A model generated the notes under the pieces. It worked only from the letters and a program-made list of their open reading frames with translations, was not told the origin of the DNA and made no database searches. Below, piece after piece: positions 1 to 8,385 of a stretch of DNA of 64,000 nucleotides. Location of the stretch: NCBI GenBank assembly GCA_018434685.1, contig JAHDOV010000003.1, forward strand, positions 340,302 to 404,301. The letters are read 5' to 3'. The first letter of the stretch is position 1; each line of letters begins with the position of its first letter. Origin of the DNA: Deltaproteobacteria bacterium (lineage in GTDB: Bacteria > Desulfobacterota > Desulfomonilia > UBA1062). Made by a program: the position numbers and the translations under genes.

Positions 1-2
1 GC

Positions 3-995
3 TATCCCATGGGAGCCATGCTCACGCACGGGAACCTGGAGCACAACTCGGATCTCGTCAGGATCTGTCTTGACGGAGACCACACCGATACGACCCTGAC
101 CCTGATCCCGTGTTTCCATTCCTTCAGTGCCAGCGCCAACCTGCTCTCCATGATCCGGCTGGGCGGCACCGCTTACCTCATGAAGAAGCTCGATTTCAAG
201 GAACTCCACCAGGTTCTCGCCGATGGCGTCATTACCCTGATCAGCGCGGTTCCGACGCTCTTCTTCGGCCTCCTGCACCACCCTGATCTGCAGGATATCG
301 ACTATACCCGTATGAAGGCATTGATTGCCGGCGGGTCTGCACTGTCCCTGGATCTCTATAACGGGTTCAAACAGCGGTTCAACGCCGAGATCAGGCAGGG
401 ATACGGTATTACCGAGGCATCGCCGGTGTGCGCTGCCAATTACCTCCACGTAAAGATAAAACCCGAGTCCATCGGCCCGTGCATCCCCGGGGTTGAGGCA
501 CGGATCGTCGACGATGCAGGCAACACCCTTGGTGCCAATGAACACGGGGAGATCCTGTTCAAGGGTCCCAACATCATGAAGGGCTACTACAAGAAGGAAA
601 AGGAAACGGCCGAGATCATCAAGGACGGGTGGCTCTATACCGGAGATCTGGGTTATATGGATGAGGACGGGTATATCTATATCACCGGATACAAGAAGGA
701 CATGATCATCACCTCCGGATTCAACGTGTACTGCCAGGAGGTGGTCAATGTGCTCAAGTCCATACCCGGGATCGTGGACTGCGCCATCACGGGAGTGCCG
801 GACCTCATGCGGGGGGCTGTCGTCAAGGCCTATGTGGTGAGTGGCGACCCGGAGCTGACGGAAAACGACATAAAGAAGACTGCACGCAAGATGCTCGCCT
901 CGTTCAAGAACCCGAGGAAGGTCGTCTTCGTCAGCGAAATACCGAGGGATTCAGACGGGCGGCCCCTTCTGGGGGGGCTCGATGACGAACAGTGA
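3..995 (+). CDS. AMP-dependent acyl-CoA synthetase, 5' end cut by window
   Basis: C-terminal part of an adenylate-forming acyl-CoA ligase (ANL superfamily), which activates a carboxylic acid with ATP and CoA. The visible reading frame opens inside the A3 motif (YPMGAMLTHGN) and continues through the A5 motif GYGITEASP, the A7 motif TGDLGYMDEDGY and the A8 hinge GYKKDMI. Two usually conserved lysines differ: the A3 motif has Met where PKG is normal, and the A10 motif near the C-terminus reads SDGRPLL where a Gly-Lys pair is expected. About 330 residues are visible of the usual 500-560. The stop overlaps the start of the next gene. The acyl substrate cannot be told. Confidence 0.9.
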   Translation, partial: YPMGAMLTHGNLEHNSDLVRICLDGDHTDTTLTLIPCFHSFSASANLLSMIRLGGTAYLMKKLDFKELHQVLADGVITLISAVPTLFFGLLHHPDLQDIDYTRMKALIAGGSALSLDLYNGFKQRFNAEIRQGYGITEASPVCAANYLHVKIKPESIGPCIPGVEARIVDDAGNTLGANEHGEILFKGPNIMKGYYKKEKETAEIIKDGWLYTGDLGYMDEDGYIYITGYKKDMIITSGFNVYCQEVVNVLKSIPGIVDCAITGVPDLMRGAVVKAYVVSGDPELTENDIKKTARKMLASFKNPRKVVFVSEIPRDSDGRPLLGGLDDEQ

Positions 996-1894
996 GCGGA
1001 TGCAACCTCTGCCCGAGACAGTGTAACGTCGAGAGGTCACGGCGGGCAGGGCCCTGCACTGCCGGTAGTGAACTCCTCGTGGGGTCCATCGTGATCCACC
1101 GCGGGGAGGAGCCGCCCCTTGTCGGGGGGGCAGGGTCCGGGGCGATATTCTTCTCGGGCTGCCCGCTGCGGTGCAGCTACTGCCAGAACAGGCAGATCAG
1201 CCACAACGCCTGCGGCCGGCCACTGACACCGCCTGACCTGGCCTCGTACATGGCGAAGCTGCAGGACAGCGGCTGTTCGAACATCAACCTGGTAACCCCC
1301 ACCCACTATACGCCGCAGATCCTTGAGGCCCTGGAAATCGTCCGTGACCTCGGGCTGACGATCCCGGTCATGGTCAATTCGAGCGGGTATGAGTCCACCG
1401 GGACTCTGCGCAGGTGGAGGGGCCATGCCGAGATCTACCTCATGGACCTCAAGTACGGGGACAACGTCACCGGCGCACTCCTGAGCGAGGTCCCGGATTA
1501 CTGGGACAGGGCCAGGGAAGCAATAGAAGAGCTCTGGGAGTGGTGCGGGCCGCTTGTTGTTGATGAGAGGGGATGGGCGGCCAGGGGGCTTATCGTGCGG
1601 CACCTTGTCCTGCCCGGTATGTTCTCGAACCCGTTTGCCGTGCTTGAATTTCTCGCCGGGATTTCCTTGGATATCCCGGTGAGCATCATGTCGCAGTATA
1701 ACCCCGGCTTTTATCAGGGGGGCATTGGGGAAATGAAACGGGGGATTCTCCCGGGAGAATATTCGGTGGTGCTGGAGCGGGCCATGGAGCTGGGCTTCTC
1801 GACCATATTCTCCCAGGATATGGAGGCCCCTGGCATCTATGTGCCTGATTTCAAACAAGAGGCCCCCTTCGGGGATTTTCAGAAACTCCTGTAA
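992..1894 (+). CDS. Radical SAM protein of the PflA/PflX-like (COG1313) type
   Basis: 300-residue radical SAM enzyme. The N-terminus carries a Cys cluster (CNLCPRQC) followed by the SAM-cluster motif CPLRCSYC in the context FFSGCPLRCSYCQN, which is characteristic of pyruvate-formate-lyase-activase-related proteins of unknown substrate (PflX/COG1313). Start is GTG at 992, whose bases overlap the TGA of the preceding acyl-CoA synthetase, so the pair is translationally coupled. No glycyl radical enzyme is visible in the window, so a true activase role is not supported by context. It may instead modify another protein or metabolite. Confidence 0.85.
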   Translation: MSGCNLCPRQCNVERSRRAGPCTAGSELLVGSIVIHRGEEPPLVGGAGSGAIFFSGCPLRCSYCQNRQISHNACGRPLTPPDLASYMAKLQDSGCSNINLVTPTHYTPQILEALEIVRDLGLTIPVMVNSSGYESTGTLRRWRGHAEIYLMDLKYGDNVTGALLSEVPDYWDRAREAIEELWEWCGPLVVDERGWAARGLIVRHLVLPGMFSNPFAVLEFLAGISLDIPVSIMSQYNPGFYQGGIGEMKRGILPGEYSVVLERAMELGFSTIFSQDMEAPGIYVPDFKQEAPFGDFQKLL

Positions 1895-1920
1895 GTGCCT
1901 TCAGTGCCGCTGCCACGCTT

Positions 1921-1970
1921 CATGAACCACAGGGCGTGCCGCAGGCCATGAGCCCTTGAAGGAGTTCATG
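1921..1970. terminator. Nested inverted repeat between convergent genes
   Basis: Outer arms CATGAAC (1921-1927) and GTTCATG (1964-1970) enclose inner arms AGGGC (1931-1935) and GCCCT (1952-1956). It lies between the 3' ends of the radical SAM gene and the convergent chemoreceptor gene. No T-run follows, so a terminator role is inferred from position only. Confidence 0.4.
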
Positions 1971-1987
1971 GCCGGTAGCGGTACCCC

Positions 1988-3748
1988 TCAGAAATCCTGG
2001 AACCCCTCGGCGGTCTTCATGGCAGAGGTGAGTTCCTGCCCAGAGGAACGGGCAGGGTGCTGCAGCGGGCTCTTCCTCGAGGATCCTCCGGGAGTAGTGT
2101 TGTTCGATACCCTGAAGATCCGGATATTCTCCGAGAGCTTTTGTGATCCGAAGCTCAGGTGATTGGAGGTGCTGTTGAGCTCTTCGGCTGTGGACGCGTT
2201 GTGCTGGGTGCCGGAATCGATTTCCTCCATGGCGATCTGCAGTTCCTCGATATTGGAGGCCTGTTCGGAAGACGACCGGGCGATCTCGCTGATAGTACCC
2301 GAGAGGTCAGTGATGTGTCTGATGATCTGCTCGAGCACCTCTCCGGATTTCCTGGCCATGGCATCGCCGGCGGTAATCTTGTTGACCGTATCCTCGATCA
2401 GCGAGCGGATCTCTCTGGATGCATCAGCCGAGCGTTGTGCCAGCGAGCGGACCTCTTCAGCCACCACGGCAAAGCCTTTGCCGTGTTCTCCGGCCCGGGC
2501 CGCCTCCACCGCAGCATTGAGCGCCAGGAGGTTTGTCTGGAAGGCAACATCGTTTACCGTGCCCACGATAGTGCCGATTTTCATGGACGCCGCTGAGATC
2601 TCATCCATTGCCCGGATGAGTTCGTTTGACATCTTGCCGCTCTCGCTGGCGATCTGCACCATCTCCCTGGTCTTCTCAAGTCCTTTTTCCGCATTGCCGG
2701 CGTTGTGCCTGATGGCCGAGGTCATCTCCTCGATCGAGGCGGAGAGCTCTTCGATGGATGACGCCTGCTGGGAAGAAGACTGGGAGAGCCCCTGAGACCC
2801 TGCCAGGATCTCTCTGGTGGCTGAATCGAGCTCGTTCGAGGTCTGCTTGACCTCGCTTATGATGGTATCGAGGTTTGTAATGAACCGGTTGAACCAGCGG
2901 GCAAGATCGCCGAGTTCATCCAGGGTGTTCACCTTGAGCCTCATGGTCAGGTCTCCCACACCATGGGTGATATTCTTGAGCATGACGGACATGCCATTGA
3001 TCGATGACCACATGGTGCTGCTGAACAGGTAGCCGTTCAAGAAAATGATCAGGAGGGTCTGTCCGGCCAGGATCAGGAATCCGAGCTGGATCGATTCGAG
3101 GGTCACCAGTCCGAAGATGGACAGGTAGATGATGCCGAGCAGGATAGCCATGGGAGGAAGCGAGATACACAGGATCATCAGGAGGATCTTCGTCTTGAAA
3201 TTCATCCTCCAGAGGGTGAGATCGGGGTAGGACTTGCCGGTCCGTCCCGACATCCTGACAAAGGGGACGAGGCTGTTTTCCGAGACAAGGAAGTACAGTG
3301 CCATGTCCGAGATCCCTGACATCAGGAGGACATCCTCGGCGATGAGGGTCTCTGCCAGGGTGATCCTGCCGGTAGCGTAGAACGGGAGTATGATGGTGGC
3401 GCTGGCTACCACGGACCATCTGAAGAAAATGGCGATCCCCTCGACGGCAGGGATGATGGAGGCATTCTTCAGGGCCTTTTTATGGAGTTCGATGTCCATA
3501 TGGCCCTGTGCATAATTCTCCATCCATCGCACCACGGGCCTGGTGAGATGGTATTTCAGCCACACCCCGAATGCGCACGATACTATGGTCTGTCCGATCA
3601 GATATGCCAGGAACTCCGAGAGGTATTCCCGTGAGAAATCCACGGCAAAGAACGAGAAATACACGACGATCGGAACGACCACTACATAGGTGATGAACTC
3701 CTGGAAAACAACCGGCTTGAGAAACAGATGCCCATTGTAATCTTTCAT
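1988..3748 (-). CDS. Methyl-accepting chemotaxis protein
   Basis: 586-residue chemoreceptor. The N-terminal ~245 residues are hydrophobic with about five or six predicted membrane spans (roughly 17-40, 43-65, 105-130, 188-212, 218-243) and no large periplasmic ligand domain. A HAMP-like segment follows (about 244-300, LKNITHGVGDLTMRL). The cytoplasmic coiled coil has the family hairpin tip (DVAFQTNLLALNAAVEAARA, near 400) and typical adaptation-site sequence. The C-terminus ends in a short tail without an NWETF-like CheR/CheB docking pentapeptide. No che or fli genes adjoin. A sigma-28-like promoter lies about 60 bases upstream of the ATG. It probably senses a membrane-associated or energetic signal. 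Confidence 0.93.
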   Translation of the reverse strand: MKDYNGHLFLKPVVFQEFITYVVVVPIVVYFSFFAVDFSREYLSEFLAYLIGQTIVSCAFGVWLKYHLTRPVVRWMENYAQGHMDIELHKKALKNASIIPAVEGIAIFFRWSVVASATIILPFYATGRITLAETLIAEDVLLMSGISDMALYFLVSENSLVPFVRMSGRTGKSYPDLTLWRMNFKTKILLMILCISLPPMAILLGIIYLSIFGLVTLESIQLGFLILAGQTLLIIFLNGYLFSSTMWSSINGMSVMLKNITHGVGDLTMRLKVNTLDELGDLARWFNRFITNLDTIISEVKQTSNELDSATREILAGSQGLSQSSSQQASSIEELSASIEEMTSAIRHNAGNAEKGLEKTREMVQIASESGKMSNELIRAMDEISAASMKIGTIVGTVNDVAFQTNLLALNAAVEAARAGEHGKGFAVVAEEVRSLAQRSADASREIRSLIEDTVNKITAGDAMARKSGEVLEQIIRHITDLSGTISEIARSSSEQASNIEELQIAMEEIDSGTQHNASTAEELNSTSNHLSFGSQKLSENIRIFRVSNNTTPGGSSRKSPLQHPARSSGQELTSAMKTAEGFQDF

Positions 3749-3806
3749 TATGCGAAAATCCCCCCTTTTTTCTCAAAAAAAATGCAATAATGATACAGTA
3801 TGGTTC

Positions 3807-3833
3807 TTATCGGGAGAGTGGATTATAAAATTA
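3807..3833 (-). promoter_or_regulatory. Sigma-28 (FliA)-like promoter for the chemoreceptor gene
   Basis: On the minus strand the sequence reads TAATTTTA, an 11-base spacer, then CCCGATAA. The flagellar sigma-28 consensus is TAAAGTTT-N11-GCCGATAA, so the -10 matches 7 of 8 and the -35 matches 5 of 8 with the exact spacer. The expected transcript start is about 50 bases before the ATG at 3748. Chemoreceptor genes are common sigma-28 targets. Confidence 0.45.
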
Positions 3834-4017
3834 ATCAATTCATAGCATTACATGCTGAAAATGATATGAGGCTTGAGGTGGAGAGCCGGTGGATCCTGTC
3901 CAAACGATAATAGGTATAACAAAAACAGATAGTTAAAAGGTACTCAACCGGCATGGTTGTTTTTTGCGGCAAGGGGAGGCGGCACGCTTGAACATGTCCG
4001 TGAAGAAAAAAAATGTG

Positions 4018-4044
4018 TTGACAGGGGCCGGAATATCATACATT
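4018..4044 (+). promoter_or_regulatory. Possible sigma-70 promoter for the ald cluster
   Basis: A perfect -35 hexamer TTGACA (4018-4023) is followed after 15 bases by TACATT (4039-4044), a weak -10. The spacing is short, so the exact -10 is uncertain. It is the only good -35 element in the 333-bp spacer on this strand. Confidence 0.35.
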
Positions 4045-4060
4045 AGTTGGTTGACTAACT
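4045..4060. promoter_or_regulatory. Palindromic operator candidate upstream of ald
   Basis: AGTTGGT-TG-ACTAACT forms a 16-bp imperfect palindrome (6 of 7 arm positions symmetrical), and the shifted pair TTAGT...ACTAA at 4043-4058 is perfect. It sits at the expected -10/+1 zone of the ald promoter, 22 bases before the ATG. It could bind the TetR-family regulator encoded at the end of the same cluster. Confidence 0.4.
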
Positions 4061-4081
4061 TTGATAGAAAGAGGGAGGGGT

Positions 4082-5191
4082 ATGAAGATTGGTATTCCGA
4101 AGGAGATCAAGACCCGGGAAGGACGGGTTGCGCTGACCCCTGCCGGGGTAATGGCCCTGGTCGAGAGGGGGCACAGGGTACTTGTCGAGAAGGCAGCAGG
4201 CAACGGTTCCGGGATTATCGATGAACAGTTCGAGCGGGCAGGCGGGGCAATAATGGATACGCCCGAGGAGGTCTGGGACAATGCAGACATGATCCTGAAG
4301 GTGAAGGAGCCGGTGGAGTCTGAATTCAAGTATCTGCACGAGGGGCAGCTACTCTTTACCTACCTGCACCTGGCAGCCAACGAGAACCTCACCAGGGAGC
4401 TCATGGAGAGGAAGATCATCGGCATTGCGTACGAGACGATCCAGCTCGAAGATGGCTCCCTGCCCCTTCTTGCGCCCATGAGTGCCGTTGCCGGCAGGCT
4501 GGCGATCCAGATGGGCTGTGCATGTCTCGAGGCCAAGTACGGCGGAAAAGGTATCCTCCTGTCCGGCGTACCCGGGGTTAGGCCCGCAAAGGTGACCATC
4601 CTCGGGGCGGGGATCTCCGGACTCAACGCCGCCCACCTCGCCGTGGGCATGGGGGCGCTGGTCACCATCATCGACATCAACCAGGGCCGGCTCAACTATT
4701 TGGAGGACCTGTTCCACTCCCGTGCCGTGACCCTCATGTCGAACCCCACCAATGTAGAGGAGAGCGTGGCCGAGGCCGACCTTGTCATTGGTTCGGTACT
4801 CATTCCCGGGGCAAAGACACCACGGCTCATAACCAGAGACCTGCTCAGGAAGATGGGGGAAGGGTCGGCCTTTGTGGATATCGCCATCGACCAGGGCGGA
4901 TGCTCCGAGACGAGCAGGCCCACCACGCACGATACCCCGATGTTTGTCGAGGAGGGCATCGTACACTACTGTGTTGCAAACATGCCGGGCGCTGTTCCCC
5001 GGACCTCGACATATGCGCTCACCAACCTGACCTTGCCGTTTGCGTGCGAACTTGCAGACAAGGGCTGGGTGAGGGCACTGAGAGAGAACCGGTCCCTGAC
5101 GAAGGGGCTGAATGTACTGAACGGTTCCCTCATGAACAGGAACGTGGCTGATGCCTTTGGCTGGGACTGTGTAGAATACGCAGCAGCCTGA
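4082..5191 (+). CDS. ald: Alanine dehydrogenase
   Basis: 369-residue NAD-dependent L-alanine dehydrogenase, which interconverts alanine and pyruvate plus ammonia in the cytoplasm. The N-terminus MKIGIPKEIKTREGRVALTP is diagnostic, the Rossmann glycine motif is VTILGAGISGLNAAHLA (about residue 170), and the family stretch DVAIDQGG-like sequence (DIAIDQGGCSET) and HYCVANMPGAVPRTST follow. The start at 4082 is preferred over one seven codons earlier because GAGGGAGGGG directly precedes it and the family begins here. It heads a same-strand cluster with an amidohydrolase and two class III aminotransferases. An obvious job is recycling alanine formed by a pyruvate-dependent aminotransferase. A second paralogue lies at 24641-25747. 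Confidence 0.95.
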   Translation: MKIGIPKEIKTREGRVALTPAGVMALVERGHRVLVEKAAGNGSGIIDEQFERAGGAIMDTPEEVWDNADMILKVKEPVESEFKYLHEGQLLFTYLHLAANENLTRELMERKIIGIAYETIQLEDGSLPLLAPMSAVAGRLAIQMGCACLEAKYGGKGILLSGVPGVRPAKVTILGAGISGLNAAHLAVGMGALVTIIDINQGRLNYLEDLFHSRAVTLMSNPTNVEESVAEADLVIGSVLIPGAKTPRLITRDLLRKMGEGSAFVDIAIDQGGCSETSRPTTHDTPMFVEEGIVHYCVANMPGAVPRTSTYALTNLTLPFACELADKGWVRALRENRSLTKGLNVLNGSLMNRNVADAFGWDCVEYAAA

Positions 5192-5243
5192 GGATTCTCC
5201 CGGTCCCTGTCATGCGGATGATCATTTGAGAGGGAGGTTTAGC

Positions 5244-6884
5244 ATGAAAATGCAGAAAGAAGTGGTATTCAAGAATGCCATGCTCTGGGCAAACAACCCC
5301 ATCAGAAAGATATATGGGAGCATGCGGATCAGGGATGGAAAGATCGCGGAGATATTTCATGACGGCCGGAATACGCAGGGGGCGGATACGGCCGTAGACC
5401 TGGGAGGGAAGCACATAATTCCGGGGCTCATCGACGCTCACCGGCATTTTTTCATATCCGCAATGGGTACGCTGCCTGGTGATGCCAGCCTGTGGACTTC
5501 AAAACACGATGCGCTCGACGCCATCGATGCGGCCTGCAGGATGCATCAGTCGGACGGCAGATGGATCTTCTTCTTGGGGATGGACCACACCAAATGGAAG
5601 ATACCGTCGGTCCCCACGATTGAGGAGATCGATGCGGTTGCCAGGGGGTTACCAGTAGCGGCTGTTGATATTTCCTGCCATCGTGGCGTCGTATCGACAG
5701 AAGCCCTCAGGCGGACCTCGCTGAAGAGAGAGACACTGCGGTGCAAGGGCGATATGGATATTCGCAGAGACGGCTCGCTCAATGGGCTCATATGGGAGGA
5801 TGCAATCGGCAGAGTCCTCTTCGCGGTGTGCCGGGAAAGCCTTCTCTCATGCAGTGACGAGGAGAAGAAAAAGATCATCCTCGACGAGGCTGACCGTTGT
5901 CTGAAGCTGGGGCTGACCCACATCCATGACCCGGGAATTCCCTTTGATGTTCAGAGGATCATGAAGGATGCGCAACAGGATACCCCGCTGAAGATGAGCT
6001 GGTCCGTAACTGCATACGAGGGCCTGTGCGCCCCTCCCGAGATGAGGGATCACGAGGAGGCCTTTCATTCGGACCATGCACCCAAGAGCGTGAAGTTTTT
6101 CCTGGACGGCGCCCACAGGACCGCGGCCAGCATGCCTCTCACAGCAGGATTGAAGGCTACATACAGGGCTGCCCTCGACAGCGTCTCCAGTTTGAGCCTC
6201 TGGCCGTTCAAGTTGCTTCTGGAACAGAAAATCATTCTCAAGGACGGCAAGCTAGTCCTGCCCTACCAGCGGTTCGATGATACCGGGGAACTTATGAGGC
6301 GTGCCAGGTTCTTCACGGAAAAGGGGTATCGCCTGGTAATGCATGCCCTGGGAAATGTCGCTGCAGTCCAGGCATCCGAGGTGGTGAAGACGCTGGGCAT
6401 GGGAGGGTGTGCGTCGATAGAGCACCTGCTGATCATGGACAGCGAAGGTCTGGACTCCTTCGCGCGCTGCGGTGCGGTTGCGTCGATCCAGCCCGGATTC
6501 ATACCGGGATATGCCGATACCATCGAGCGGATGGAGATATTCCCTTATTTGAAGGCCTTCCCCCTGAAGAGTCTCATCGCCAGGGGTGTGCCGGTCTGTA
6601 TCAGTTCCGACGGCCCCTGTGCTGTGGACGATCCGTTACACAACATCAGGCGGGCAGTGGACAGGAAAAAGAACGATGGAACGATGCTTGATCCGGATGA
6701 AAGGATCAGCGAAGAGATGGCCGTCTTTGCGGGGACTTTCGGCTCCAGCAGTTCGCTCGGGATCAGGAATGACGGTCTTGCCGATGGCGCCCCGGCCACT
6801 TTTTGCATCGTGGACGGCGACCCGTTTACGGATTCGAGCCGTGTCAGCCAGACCTGGATTGACGGGGTGAGAGTCTATGGATAA
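5244..6884 (+). CDS. Amidohydrolase family 3 (YtcJ-like) metal-dependent hydrolase
   Basis: 546-residue amidohydrolase. The metal-binding start is HIIPGLIDAHRHFF (His-x-His). Later family landmarks are THIHDPGIPF, the FFLDGAHRTAASMP loop, VMHALGNVAAVQ, SIEHLLIMDSEG and ISSDGPCAVDDP with the metal-binding Asp. The C-terminal composite beta domain ends with DGAPATFCIVDGDPF. The start is placed at the Met preceded by GGGAGG, six codons inside the longest frame. It would cleave an amide or cyclic amide. In this cluster it could release an amine or omega-amino acid for the aminotransferase that follows. Substrate unknown. Confidence 0.88.
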   Translation: MKMQKEVVFKNAMLWANNPIRKIYGSMRIRDGKIAEIFHDGRNTQGADTAVDLGGKHIIPGLIDAHRHFFISAMGTLPGDASLWTSKHDALDAIDAACRMHQSDGRWIFFLGMDHTKWKIPSVPTIEEIDAVARGLPVAAVDISCHRGVVSTEALRRTSLKRETLRCKGDMDIRRDGSLNGLIWEDAIGRVLFAVCRESLLSCSDEEKKKIILDEADRCLKLGLTHIHDPGIPFDVQRIMKDAQQDTPLKMSWSVTAYEGLCAPPEMRDHEEAFHSDHAPKSVKFFLDGAHRTAASMPLTAGLKATYRAALDSVSSLSLWPFKLLLEQKIILKDGKLVLPYQRFDDTGELMRRARFFTEKGYRLVMHALGNVAAVQASEVVKTLGMGGCASIEHLLIMDSEGLDSFARCGAVASIQPGFIPGYADTIERMEIFPYLKAFPLKSLIARGVPVCISSDGPCAVDDPLHNIRRAVDRKKNDGTMLDPDERISEEMAVFAGTFGSSSSLGIRNDGLADGAPATFCIVDGDPFTDSSRVSQTWIDGVRVYG

Positions 6885-6965
6885 GGGCCCATTGCCCGGG
6901 GTTGAAACGCTGTGGGCACTGGCTACAGACATCAGCACAAATAATATGCACTGAAGGAGGATAGC

Positions 6966-8372
6966 ATGGCACAAGGAACAGTTGGAAAGATGGCACGGCA
7001 GGAGGGTGATTACATCAAGTACCTGTTCGGCAGGCACATCTCTCACGGCCAGGTGAGGTACCTGCGGTGCGCCCACCTGGACATCTTCGAACAATCGAGG
7101 CAGGGGTGCACCTTTGTCGACCCCGCCTCGGGCAGGAAGTTCTATGACTGCTTCAGTTCGGCAGGGTGTTTCAATGTGGGCAGGAGCAACCCGCAGATCC
7201 TGCAGACGCTCTCTGATACCCTGGACGAGCATGACATGGGCTCTTTCCAGATGCTCTCCACGGCAAAGATAGAATTCGCACTGAAACTCGCATCGCTCAG
7301 CCCGGGCGACCTCAACCGGGTCATGCTCTGCGCGAGCGGTGCCGACGCCTTTGCCGGTGCCATCAAGCTTGCAAAGGGTGCCACCGGCAGGAACGAGGTC
7401 ATCTCCATGAACAAGGCTTACCACGGGCATGACGGGTTCAGCCTCTCGGCAAACGGCAAGGACTACTACAAGCACCTCTTCGTGCCCCTGATGCCGGGGG
7501 TCCATTTCGCGGACTTCAACGACCTGGAGGCGGTGAAGCGCCTGGCATCGAAGAAGACAGCCGCAATCGTCCTGGAGCCTGTTCAGGGGGAGGGCGGCAT
7601 TCACGTGGCAACCGGGCAATACATGACCGGCTTGAGGAAGATCTGCGACGAGAACGGGATCATGCTCATCTTCGACGAGGTGCAGACCGGGTTCGGCCGC
7701 ACCGGGAAGATGTGGGCATCGGAGCACTACGGTATCCTGCCCGACATCATGTTTATCGCCAAGTCCATGAGCGGCGGGGCCTATCCCAACGGCGCAGTGG
7801 TCTACCGGGATATCGAGCCGCTGACAGGCTATGTGGAGAAAAACCCCCTGTTCCACACCTCTCATGCAGGGGGGACGGATCTCGGCTGCATCGTCTCGAG
7901 CAGGGTCATCGACTTTCTCGTGGAAAACAGGGTGTGGGAGAATGCGGCGAGTGTGGGCAAGCGTTTCAAGGACGGGCTTCTTGAACTCCAGCGGGAAAAC
8001 AGCGACATCATCAAGGAGGTCAGGGGTGTTGGGCTCATGATCGGCATGGAATATGAGTATGAGTTCGTGGGTGCGCTCATGGCGGAGTGTCTCGCCAAAC
8101 AGGGCGTGTGGGCTGCCTACTCGGGCAATGCCCCGCAGGTCATGCGGTTCCAGATCCCCATCACGGCGAGCCTGGAGGATGTCGAGGACCTTCTCTCTAA
8201 GATACGCTCGGCCGTTCGGGCCATGAGGTGGTATCTTTTCCTGCTGCTTCCCCTTGCCCGCGTGCCTCTCTTCAGGGGCATCCTCGACAATCTGAAGGTG
8301 CAGATATTCTCGTTCAATCTCGTGCGGGACATCGAAGAGTTCATCCTCGGACGTGTCCTGAGAAGATCATAA
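6966..8372 (+). CDS. Class III PLP-dependent aminotransferase with hydrophobic C-terminal extension
   Basis: 468-residue fold-type I aminotransferase of class III (omega-amino acid, acetylornithine, taurine and related families). All expected sites are visible: phosphate-binding CASGADAFAGAIKLAK, aromatic/His AYHGHDG, the PLP-ring Asp in FDEVQTGFGRTG, and the Schiff-base lysine at residue 266 in IAKSMSGG. Unlike most relatives it carries about 50 extra C-terminal residues, beginning YLFLLLPLARVPLF, which could attach it to membrane or to the next protein. A GAAGGAGG site precedes the ATG. The adjacent alanine dehydrogenase suggests pyruvate as amino acceptor (inference). Confidence 0.92.
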   Translation: MAQGTVGKMARQEGDYIKYLFGRHISHGQVRYLRCAHLDIFEQSRQGCTFVDPASGRKFYDCFSSAGCFNVGRSNPQILQTLSDTLDEHDMGSFQMLSTAKIEFALKLASLSPGDLNRVMLCASGADAFAGAIKLAKGATGRNEVISMNKAYHGHDGFSLSANGKDYYKHLFVPLMPGVHFADFNDLEAVKRLASKKTAAIVLEPVQGEGGIHVATGQYMTGLRKICDENGIMLIFDEVQTGFGRTGKMWASEHYGILPDIMFIAKSMSGGAYPNGAVVYRDIEPLTGYVEKNPLFHTSHAGGTDLGCIVSSRVIDFLVENRVWENAASVGKRFKDGLLELQRENSDIIKEVRGVGLMIGMEYEYEFVGALMAECLAKQGVWAAYSGNAPQVMRFQIPITASLEDVEDLLSKIRSAVRAMRWYLFLLLPLARVPLFRGILDNLKVQIFSFNLVRDIEEFILGRVLRRS

Positions 8373-8385
8373 GGAGGGCGGTGAC

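Larger units (their letters stand above)
3749..4081. other. 333-bp divergent intergenic region
   Basis: A/T-rich spacer between the chemoreceptor gene (minus) and alanine dehydrogenase (plus). It holds a sigma-28-like promoter reading left, a sigma-70-like promoter with an overlapping palindrome reading right, and a good ribosome-binding site (GAGGGAGGGG) for the ald gene. I see no RNA gene or convincing small ORF in it. Confidence 0.5.

Noticed and set aside
1037-1858. 273-codon minus-strand frame inside the radical SAM gene
   Set aside because: Lies wholly antisense to a gene with clear CxxxCxxC motif; no domain pattern.
6636-7865. Long minus-strand open frame (about 409 codons) opposite the amidohydrolase and aminotransferase genes
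   Set aside because: It is antisense to two well-supported enzymes; the translation is rich in His, Pro, Arg with no recognisable motif. A shadow of codon bias.
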